A DNA stretch of 6,352 nt. Source: JBOGGN01 sp050744165 (GTDB taxonomy: Bacteria; Actinomycetota; Acidimicrobiia; Acidimicrobiales; Palsa-688). Both the position numbers and the translations under genes were made by a program. The notes beneath the pieces are model-generated. The model saw nothing but the letters and a program-made list of their open reading frames with translations, was not told the origin of the DNA and did not search any database. The stretch spans positions 1 to 6,352 of the forward strand of contig JBOGGN010000076.1 in the NCBI GenBank assembly GCA_050744165.1, given 5' to 3'. Shown here one piece after another: positions 1 through 4,871 of this stretch; position 1 is the stretch's first letter; each line of letters starts with the position of its first letter.

Positions 1-55
1 CACCTGGGGCGGGAGGGGGATGGGGTCGCCATTTTCCCAGCTGGTTCTTCTCTAC

Positions 56-86
56 TTGACCTTGGCCCCGGGGCAGGCTGCACCAT
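56..86 (+). promoter_or_regulatory. MerR-type promoter with 19-bp spacer
   Basis: A -35 hexamer TTGACC (56-61) and a -10-like CACCAT (81-86) are separated by 19 bp, longer than the usual 17 and typical of promoters that MerR-family proteins activate by DNA distortion. The spacer holds a perfect 10-bp palindrome GCCCCGGGGC (65-74) flanked by CTTG-like and CAGG-like sequence, which suits a MerR operator. The -10 ends 7 nt before the ATG at 94, so the transcript may be nearly leaderless. The elements are visible in the sequence; regulation by a MerR protein is inferred. Confidence 0.55.
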
Positions 87-93
87 CGAAGCG

Positions 94-408
94 ATGAGCC
101 TGATGACCATCGGCGACTTCTCCGAGCAAACCCGGTTGTCGCCCAAGGCGCGGCGCCTCTACGACCATCTCGGCCTTGTGGTGCCTGCGTACGTGGACCC
201 CTCGTCGTGGGACCCCATGAGGGGGAAACTCGACGCTTCATATCTGGACGACGGCGCCCATTCTCGTTCGTTGAAATCTTGCCGATTACGGATTTCAGCA
301 GGTTGCTGTCGCGCCCATTCTTGCCGTCCGGCATCGAGGAGGGCCGCTATTCCTAGGGTCTGCATCAGTCTCACACCCTTTCGGGCCGGGGACGACGGGG
401 CGCGATAA
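94..408 (+). pseudogene. Truncated MerR-family transcriptional regulator
   Basis: Residues 4-38 (MTIGDFSEQTRLSPKARRLY and following DHLGLVVPAYVDPSS) match the winged-helix N-terminus of MerR regulators: TIG-x-FS at the start of the helix-turn-helix, LSPKxLRLYDxLGL as the recognition part, then the wing entry. A Gly-Tyr-Arg-x-Tyr motif is expected right after DPSS, but from residue 39 the reading frame is unrelated to MerR and stops at 406-408. No dimerisation helix or effector domain follows, and no continuation of the family is apparent in other frames. The DNA loses its very high GC from about position 208, which suggests an insertion or deletion breakpoint there. The product is too short to be a normal MerR dimer. 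I regard it as a decayed gene rather than a small functional protein. The start may be ATG 94 or the in-frame ATG 103. Confidence 0.6.
208..403. other. Unrecognised lower-GC segment after the MerR break
   Basis: This ~200-bp stretch is visibly less GC-rich than its surroundings and contains no convincing gene on either strand. It holds an inverted repeat, GTTGAAATC (270-278) and GATTTCAGC (291-299), pairing over 9 positions with one G-U and a 12-nt loop. It also has an 11-bp direct repeat GCGCCCATTCT at 254-264 and 311-321. It could be a remnant of a mobile element or of a neighbouring gene, but I do not recognise a family. Confidence 0.35.
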
Positions 409-409
409 T
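404..409 (+). promoter_or_regulatory. -10 element of the zinc-ribbon gene
   Basis: GATAAT fits the actinobacterial -10 pattern (A at position 2, T at position 6) and ends 7 nt before the ATG at 417. No Shine-Dalgarno sequence lies between them, so transcription probably starts at or next to the ATG. No convincing -35 is visible. Confidence 0.4.
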
Positions 410-416
410 CGGCCTC

Positions 417-1568
417 ATGACCAACACCGGCGAATCGCCTCCAACGCTGACCTGCGACACCTGCGGGGCCGCCGTGAGTTCCTACTGGACGACGTGCCGC
501 GCCTGCGGCGCGCCCATTTCGGTGCGCCCGGTTGGCTCGCTCGAGCCCGGGGACGGAGCGGCGGTGAGGTCGGACAGCCCCGCCAGCACGCAGACCGTCA
601 GCCCGCCGCCACCACCACCGCCGCCACCCGGCGCGTCCGCGCCCCCGGGAGGCGGTCCCGTCGTCCCGCAAGCACGTCCCCGTCGCCAGGCTGGCTTCCC
701 CCCACCCTCGGTGGCTAGGAGTGACTCCCCTGCGCCGGCGCCACCGGCGACATCGAAGGAGGTTCCGGATCTTCCGGCACCACAGACCTCCGGTGTGAAC
801 CCCGTCGTGCCGCCGCCACCGGCGCCCAGCGAAGGACCTGGGCTTCCAACGTCGCTTGCAGCAGGGCCCAGCTTCCCGCCACTACCGCAACCGGGGAGAT
901 GGACCCGGCCTGGTCCCGCACCGAGGCGGCCGTGGATCCCAGCGCGCCCCCCGGCCCCGGGCGGCCCGGCTGGCTTCACTGGGGCCCTTCCGCCTAGCCA
1001 ACAAGGCGCGGCACCAGCCGGTACTGCCTCCGAACCAGACACCAGTGAGGTTCCCAGCGAGGGCGGGGACGCGACCGCAGGCGCAACGGCGCAGTTTCCG
1101 GCCTTTCCTCCACCCCCTCCAGTGAGCGATGCCCTGTCGGGACAAGTGTTCGGTGCGCCGGTCGCCGGGGATGTCTTTGCACCACCGCTCACCCCGCCGC
1201 CAGCGGTGGCCTCACCGACGCCGGCACCGACGTCGCGGAATGGCAGAACACGAGCGCCCTGGGTGATCGCCGCCGTGCTGGCCGCGATCCTCGTGGTGGT
1301 GGCCGTGGTGGCCGGCGTCAACGCCGCCAGGCTGCATACCCGGAACAACCAACTTCACCAAACCCAGCAGATGCTGGCAACAACACAAGGGGCGCTGCGG
1401 AGTAGCCAGGCCACCGTTTCCAACCAGCAGATACAGATCACCGCATTGCGACGCTGCCTGGCAGACCTCGTGACCTTGGGCACCGAGATCAATGCCAAGA
1501 ACACGACCGCGGCCAGCGCCACCGTTCTCAAGGTCGAGCAGGAGTGTGCTCCCCTCGGGATCGGTTGA
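417..1568 (+). CDS. Zinc-ribbon, Pro-rich, single-pass membrane protein with coiled coil
   Basis: This 383-aa protein is of unknown function but has a clear architecture. Residues 13-31 form a zinc ribbon, C13-x2-C16 and C27-x2-C30. Residues about 38-280 are a Pro/Ala/Gly-rich, low-complexity linker including a run of nine prolines (63-71). Residues 282-304 are one transmembrane helix preceded by Arg residues, so the zinc ribbon should be cytoplasmic and the C-terminus outside. Residues 306-348 place L306, L313, L320, L327, V334, I341 and L348 exactly seven apart, a coiled-coil signature rich in Gln/Asn/Thr. Two cysteines, C347 and C377, lie in the external tail and could form a disulfide. 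There is no signal peptide and no enzymatic motif. The ATG at 417 is preceded by a -10-like element rather than a Shine-Dalgarno. The minus-strand ORF across this gene is a shadow of its GC-biased codons. Architecture is well supported; function is not known. Confidence 0.8.
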   Translation: MTNTGESPPTLTCDTCGAAVSSYWTTCRACGAPISVRPVGSLEPGDGAAVRSDSPASTQTVSPPPPPPPPPGASAPPGGGPVVPQARPRRQAGFPPPSVARSDSPAPAPPATSKEVPDLPAPQTSGVNPVVPPPPAPSEGPGLPTSLAAGPSFPPLPQPGRWTRPGPAPRRPWIPARPPAPGGPAGFTGALPPSQQGAAPAGTASEPDTSEVPSEGGDATAGATAQFPAFPPPPPVSDALSGQVFGAPVAGDVFAPPLTPPPAVASPTPAPTSRNGRTRAPWVIAAVLAAILVVVAVVAGVNAARLHTRNNQLHQTQQMLATTQGALRSSQATVSNQQIQITALRRCLADLVTLGTEINAKNTTAASATVLKVEQECAPLGIG

Positions 1569-1637
1569 CCGGCTCACCCGGCGATTGGGGCGATTTCCGA
1601 GGCGCACAGTGTTCCCGCACCCCAGGGGTGCGAGCGG

Positions 1638-1643
1638 TACCTT
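1638..1643 (+). promoter_or_regulatory. -10 element of the Gly-rich hypothetical gene
   Basis: TACCTT matches TAnnnT and ends 6 nt before ATG 1650, which would place transcription start on the A of that ATG. No Shine-Dalgarno and no good -35 are seen. The 81 bp between the preceding stop (1568) and this start hold nothing else recognisable. Confidence 0.4.
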
Positions 1644-1649
1644 CATTTG

Positions 1650-2330
1650 ATGATGGAGGATCAATCAGAGCCGAACCCGGACGATGCGGGCAGTGCGTCG
1701 GAAACGGACGGCATTGGCGGGTCGGGAACCGGCGGCGGCGGGTCGGGAACCGGCGGCGGCGGTCCGAGTGGCGATGACCTCCTCGCCGGGGTGCGACGAC
1801 TGGCCGGTTTGGCCAAGGACCTCGGAATTTCGGACCTCAGCGGGGTCTCGGCCCTCCTCGAGCAGGCTCGACAGGAGGGAAAGGGAGGGGACCTCCTCCG
1901 GTCGCTCAAATCCTTGGTCGACCAGTTCACCGCCCCTGGGCCGGGTGCGGGGTCGGAGAAGGGCCCCGGGCCTGGCCCGTCGCTCAGCGACCTGGGCGAA
2001 CGCCTCTCGTGGGCCATGGGCTCAGCCCACGAGACCACCAACGCCACGGCAACTAAGAACGGGCCCATCAAGAACGACGCAACAAAGGACGCCGCCACTA
2101 ACAAGACCGGCCGCAACGTTGGCGCCCCTGCCGCCGCCGGTGCCAGAGACACCACCACCACGGTGGCAGCCGCCGAGGCGGAGCAAGCTCTCCTCCGAAG
2201 AATCGAGGAGCTGAGCGGCGCCGCCACCATCGAGGGCGTCGTCGATCTCGCGGGCGCCTACGTTCAGATCCGCGCTGCAGGCGGTCGTGGCCCGGTCGGC
2301 CCACCAGCGGGGTCGGTCCGTCCGACCTAA
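1650..2330 (+). CDS. Gly/Ala-rich hypothetical protein
   Basis: This 226-aa protein is not recognised. It starts with an acidic, Ser/Asp/Gly-rich tail, followed by a GSGTGGG repeat (about residues 25-38) made by a 21-bp tandem duplication. A helical segment of about residues 41-94 (DDLLAGVRRLAGLAKDLG, later LLRSLKSLVDQF) follows. Then come a Pro/Gly stretch, an Asn/Thr/Lys/Ala low-complexity segment, and a short amphipathic C-terminal helix around EQALLRRIEELSG (about 175-212). No signal peptide, membrane helix or catalytic motif is visible. TTG 1647, ATG 1650 and ATG 1653 are consecutive in-frame starts; I prefer 1650 because the TAnnnT element places +1 there. Mean codon use matches the neighbours, so it is probably a real gene. 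It lies downstream of the zinc-ribbon gene on the same strand, but a shared function is only a possibility. Confidence 0.65.
   Translation: MMEDQSEPNPDDAGSASETDGIGGSGTGGGGSGTGGGGPSGDDLLAGVRRLAGLAKDLGISDLSGVSALLEQARQEGKGGDLLRSLKSLVDQFTAPGPGAGSEKGPGPGPSLSDLGERLSWAMGSAHETTNATATKNGPIKNDATKDAATNKTGRNVGAPAAAGARDTTTTVAAAEAEQALLRRIEELSGAATIEGVVDLAGAYVQIRAAGGRGPVGPPAGSVRPT
1719..1760 (+). repeat. 21-bp tandem duplication, two copies
   Basis: Two identical adjacent 21-bp units occupy 1719-1739 and 1740-1760. Each begins GGGTCGGGAACC and ends GGCGGCGGC. The array is in frame and encodes the GSGTGGG repeat of the Gly-rich protein, so copy-number change would lengthen the linker by 7 residues without a frameshift. 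Confidence 0.85.
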
Positions 2331-2338
2331 CCGCCGAC

Positions 2339-2368
2339 TTGCATTACGCAGGTAAATGCCTGCATAAT
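2339..2368 (+). promoter_or_regulatory. Promoter of the arsR-SRPBCC gene
   Basis: The -35 TTGCAT (2339-2344) and the -10 CATAAT (2363-2368) are 18 bp apart. The -10 ends 6 nt before the GTG at 2375, so +1 coincides with the first base of the start codon and the mRNA is probably leaderless. No Shine-Dalgarno precedes the GTG. Confidence 0.65.
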
Positions 2369-2370
2369 GC
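2341..2370. promoter_or_regulatory. Palindromic operator over the arsR promoter
   Basis: GCATTACGCAGG (2341-2352) and CCTGCATAATGC (2359-2370) form an inverted repeat matching at 11 of 12 positions around a 6-nt centre. The left arm overlaps the -35 and the right arm contains the -10, so a bound dimer would block RNA polymerase. Location and symmetry fit an ArsR-family autorepressor site; binding is inferred. Confidence 0.7.
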
Positions 2371-2374
2371 TCAG

Positions 2375-3187
2375 GTGGACAATGTCTTCCGGGCCCTGGC
2401 GGATCCGACCCGCCGTGCCCTGCTCGACAGCCTCCACGAACGCAACGGCCAGACCCTGGGGGAGCTTTGCCAGCCGCTGGCCATGGCCCGGCAGTCGGCC
2501 AGCCAGCACTTGGAGGTCCTTGAAGCGGCCAACCTCGTCACGACGTTGCGGCGGGGTCGGGAGAAGCTCCATTACCTCAACCCGGTGCCGGTGCAAGAGA
2601 TCGCCGATCGGTGGATCGGCAAGTTCGAGCGCCCCCGGCTGGCCGCACTGAGCAGCATCAAACGACGAGCAGAGGAGCACGACATGCCCGACACGACCGA
2701 CAAGCCCACGTTCCGGTACGTCACCTACATCGGCGCCACGCCCGAACGGGTATGGCACGCCCTGACCGACGCCGACCTGACGGCGGAGTACTGGGGTCAC
2801 AGCAACATCTCAGACTGGCAGCCCGGCTCGGTCTGGGAACACCGCCGCTCCGACGGCTCCGGCATTGCCGACGTGGTCGGCACCGTGCTGGAAGCCGACC
2901 CGCCCCGGCGGCTGGTCATGACCTTTGACGGTCCCGGGGCGGAGCCGCCCGATGGCCCGAGTCGCGTGACCTTTGCCATCGAGCCGTACCGCGACATCGT
3001 GCGGGTCACCGTGACCCACGTAAACCTGGCCGACGCCGAGGCCCTCGATGCGGTATCCACGGGCTGGCCGACGGTCATGGCCAACTTGAAGTCGCTGCTG
3101 GAAACAGGCCGCGTCCTGCCCCAGCCGCCCTGGGAAATGCACACCGACGTGCGGGCCGCCCAGATGGCGGAGAACGACGCCCATTGA
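2375..3187 (+). CDS. ArsR-family repressor fused to an SRPBCC/AHSA1 domain
   Basis: A 270-aa two-domain protein. Residues 1-100 are an ArsR winged helix: VDNVFRALADPTRRALLDSL, then the recognition helix region QPLAMARQSASQHLEVLEAA, then the wing at LRRGREKLHYLNP. The metal-binding Cys pair of ArsR/SmtB sensors is absent; C32 is the only cysteine in that region, so this is more like SdpR-type non-metal regulators. Residues about 108-250 form an SRPBCC/AHSA1 domain, starting FRYVTYIGATPERVWHALTD and containing WGHSNISDWQPGSVWEH and RLVMTFDG; this fold makes a hydrophobic cavity for lipids or other small molecules. In related actinobacterial loci the two domains are often separate neighbouring genes or fused, as here. 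I chose GTG 2375 because the ArsR domain starts there and the promoter places +1 on it; the TTG at 2339 lies inside the -35. An in-frame ATG at 2684 has AGAGGAG upstream and may also start translation. Ligand unknown. Confidence 0.85.
   Translation: MDNVFRALADPTRRALLDSLHERNGQTLGELCQPLAMARQSASQHLEVLEAANLVTTLRRGREKLHYLNPVPVQEIADRWIGKFERPRLAALSSIKRRAEEHDMPDTTDKPTFRYVTYIGATPERVWHALTDADLTAEYWGHSNISDWQPGSVWEHRRSDGSGIADVVGTVLEADPPRRLVMTFDGPGAEPPDGPSRVTFAIEPYRDIVRVTVTHVNLADAEALDAVSTGWPTVMANLKSLLETGRVLPQPPWEMHTDVRAAQMAENDAH
2671..2686 (+). promoter_or_regulatory. Internal Shine-Dalgarno and in-frame ATG at the domain junction
   Basis: AGAGGAG (2671-2677) lies 6 nt before ATG 2684, which is in frame with the ArsR-SRPBCC gene at codon 104, exactly where the SRPBCC domain begins (MPDTTDKPTFRYVTYIG). 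It could yield a free SRPBCC protein besides the fusion, or be the relic of an ancestral two-gene arrangement. Confidence 0.45.
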
Positions 3188-3293
3188 CTGCAAGGCGCCC
3201 AGATGCTGGGTACCGATGAGAACGGCGCCTGCCGCACGTCAATGTGCTGACAGATGAACGGGGCGCCGTGATGTCCCGAACTGCGAACTATCG

Positions 3294-3300
3294 AAAGGGG
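3294..3300 (+). promoter_or_regulatory. Ribosome binding site of the propeller gene
   Basis: AAAGGGG sits 5 nt before ATG 3306 and decides this start. The 118-bp gap after the arsR-SRPBCC stop shows no convincing promoter or terminator, so read-through from 2375 is possible. Confidence 0.6.
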
Positions 3301-3305
3301 AATCG

Positions 3306-4442
3306 ATGACCGCGGTACGAGTCCTGGTGGGGACCATCAAGGGCGGCTTCCTGCTCACCTCCGACGGGCACCGGACCAAGTGGGAGGTGAACGGGCCGCT
3401 GTTCGGTGGCTGGGAGATATACCACATCGCCGGCAGCCCGGCGGCGCCCGACCGGCTGTACGCCTCGCAGTCGACGGCGTGGTTCGGTCAGCTGATGCAG
3501 CGCTCCGACGACGGCGGCGCCACCTGGGACCCGGTGGGAAACGTTTTCGCCTACGACGGCGAGACTGGCACCCACCAGTGGTACGACGGAACGCCTCACC
3601 CATGGGAGTTCGCCCTGGTGTGGCACCTCGAGCCATCGGCTGATGATCCCGACACCGTCTATGCGGGTGCGGAGGACGCGGCCCTGTTCAAGTCGACCGA
3701 CGGCTGCCGAACGTGGACGGAACTTTCTGGCCTGCGCACGCACCCCACCGGCGCCAACTGGCAGCCGGGCGCCGGCGGCATGTGCACCCACACCGTGCTC
3801 GTCGACCCGATCGATCCGCAGCGGCTGCACGTCGCCATCTCCTCGGCCGGGGTATTTCGCAGCGACGACGGGGGCGCCGCCTGGGACCCGGCCAACAAGG
3901 GCCTGCACTCCGAGGGACTTCCTGACCCCTATGCCGAGGTGGGCCACTGCGTCCACAAGTTGGCGCGCCACCCTTCCCGGCCCGACACCCTGTTCATGCA
4001 GAAGCACTGGGACGTGATGCGAAGCGACGACCGTGGCGGTACCTGGACCGAGATCAGCGGCGACCTCCCAAGCGACTTCGGCTTCCCCATCGCGGTCCAC
4101 GCCCACGAGCCCGAGACCGTCTACGTCGTTCCCATCGCCAGCGACTCTCTGCACTACCCGCCCGACGGCCGCCTGCGGGTCTACCGCAGCCGCACCGGGG
4201 GCCACGAGTGGGAACCACTGACGGCCGGACTCCCCCAGGCCGACTGCTACGTCAACGTCCTGCGCGACGCGCTGGCGGTCGACAGCCTCGACCCCTGCGG
4301 CCTGTACCTCGGGACCACCGGTGGCCAGGTCTACGCCTCCGCCGACAGCGGCGACACTTGGGAGCCAATCGCCCGGGACCTGCCACGGGTGCTCTCTGTG
4401 GAGGTCCAGACCCTGACCGACCCACGATCGGGACCTCGATGA
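3306..4442 (+). CDS. Cytoplasmic BNR/Asp-box beta-propeller protein (sialidase-like fold)
   Basis: A 378-aa protein with six clear Asp-box motifs of the S-x-D-x-G-x-T-W type: S67-W74, S130-W137, S186-W193, S240-W247, S295-W302 and S345-W352. A degenerate one near residues 18-26 suggests about seven blades. Such proteins are usually labelled exo-alpha-sialidase or WD40/YVTN/BNR-like. No F-R-I-P motif of true sialidases is present and there is no signal peptide, so a sialidase role is doubtful and the protein is probably cytoplasmic. Two Cys/His clusters stand out, C160-T-H162 and H214-C-V-H217, followed by H222 and H234; in a propeller these loops could gather near the central channel and form a metal or active site (inference). 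The gene ends in an ATGA overlap with the MoaD-like gene, which strongly suggests one transcript and a joint role. The N-terminus MTAVRVLVGTIKGGFLLTSD forms the first strand, which supports the start. Fold well supported; substrate unknown. Confidence 0.85.
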   Translation: MTAVRVLVGTIKGGFLLTSDGHRTKWEVNGPLFGGWEIYHIAGSPAAPDRLYASQSTAWFGQLMQRSDDGGATWDPVGNVFAYDGETGTHQWYDGTPHPWEFALVWHLEPSADDPDTVYAGAEDAALFKSTDGCRTWTELSGLRTHPTGANWQPGAGGMCTHTVLVDPIDPQRLHVAISSAGVFRSDDGGAAWDPANKGLHSEGLPDPYAEVGHCVHKLARHPSRPDTLFMQKHWDVMRSDDRGGTWTEISGDLPSDFGFPIAVHAHEPETVYVVPIASDSLHYPPDGRLRVYRSRTGGHEWEPLTAGLPQADCYVNVLRDALAVDSLDPCGLYLGTTGGQVYASADSGDTWEPIARDLPRVLSVEVQTLTDPRSGPR

Positions 4443-4741
4443 TGGCGGTCCGGGTCGTCCTCCCCTACCACCTTCGCACCCTGGCGGGCACCGGATCGGA
4501 GGTGAGCCTCGACGTCGACGACCCTCCTACCCAGCGTCTGGTACTCGACGCCCTCGAGACGGCCTACCCGATGCTGCAAGGCACGGTTCGAGATCCGGCC
4601 ACTAAGCGGCGGCGGCCGTTCGTGCGCTTCTTTGCGTGCGAGGAGGACCTGTCCCACGACAGCCCCGACGACCCCCTGCCGGCGGCGGTGGCCAGCGGCG
4701 CGGAACCATTCCACGTCGTCGGCGCCATGGCCGGCGGCTGA
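4439..4741 (+). CDS. MoaD/ThiS-like ubiquitin-fold protein with C-terminal Gly-Gly
   Basis: A 100-aa protein with the pattern of MoaD/ThiS sulfur carriers: an N-terminal strand MAVRVVLPYHLRTLAG, a helix around RLVLDALETAYP (33-44), GTVRD at 48-52, then RPFVRFFACEEDLSH (59-73). The C-terminus is VVGAMAGG, ending in the exposed Gly-Gly that in this family is adenylated and thiocarboxylated by a MoeB/ThiF-type enzyme. C67 lies within the beta-grasp core. ATG 4439 overlaps the preceding TGA (4440-4442), giving translational coupling with the propeller gene; ATG 4442 is an alternative second codon. No MoeB/ThiF, MoaE or ThiG gene is in the window, so an activating enzyme must be supplied from elsewhere. 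It may deliver sulfur to the propeller's reaction, modify it covalently, or be otherwise partnered; the sequence does not decide. The longer open frame beginning at 4208 lies inside the propeller gene and is not used. Confidence 0.85.
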   Translation: MMAVRVVLPYHLRTLAGTGSEVSLDVDDPPTQRLVLDALETAYPMLQGTVRDPATKRRRPFVRFFACEEDLSHDSPDDPLPAAVASGAEPFHVVGAMAGG

Positions 4742-4807
4742 CCGAGCCCGCGCTCGAACCCAGCGGACGGCGAAATGCCCGGCGGCGGCGCTGCCGGGGT
4801 GAGCCGC

Positions 4808-4849
4808 GGCTCTTTTCCCCCGGTGCCTTTTGGATGTGGGAAAAGGGCC
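4808..4849. terminator. Hairpin between convergent genes, possible bidirectional terminator
   Basis: GGCTCTTTTCCC (4808-4819) and GGGAAAAGGGCC (4838-4849) pair over 12 positions with one G-U, around an 18-nt loop. The hairpin lies between the stop of the MoaD-like gene (4741) and the stop of the sigma gene (4872) on the opposite strand. No U-tract follows on either side, so intrinsic termination is uncertain. Confidence 0.5.
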
Positions 4850-4871
4850 TCGGGGACACCGGCGACCGGCC

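Noticed and set aside
482..1348. Long minus-strand open frame across the zinc-ribbon gene
   Set aside because: Gly/Ala/Pro-rich shadow of the Pro-rich plus-strand codons, with no domain; the plus strand has a zinc ribbon, membrane helix and zipper.
1661..2230. Minus-strand 189-aa open frame
   Set aside because: Antisense of the Gly-rich gene, with no promoter or ribosome site and no recognisable domain.
2339..2374. TTG start extending the ArsR protein by 12 residues
   Set aside because: It lies inside the -35 element and operator; the ArsR domain begins at GTG 2375.
2375..2680. Metal-sensing ArsR/SmtB repressor
   Set aside because: The Cys pair expected in the recognition-helix region of metal sensors is absent.
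3194..3270. Three GGCGCC palindromes and a short CCCAG/CTGGG hairpin between arsR-SRPBCC and the propeller gene
   Set aside because: GGCGCC is frequent by chance in such GC-rich DNA, and a 5-bp stem with no U-tract is too weak to call a terminator.
3288..4205. Minus-strand 305-aa open frame
   Set aside because: Antisense of the propeller gene, whose Asp boxes prove the plus frame.
3306..4442. True secreted sialidase
   Set aside because: There is no signal peptide and no F-R-I-P motif; Asp boxes occur in many unrelated propellers.
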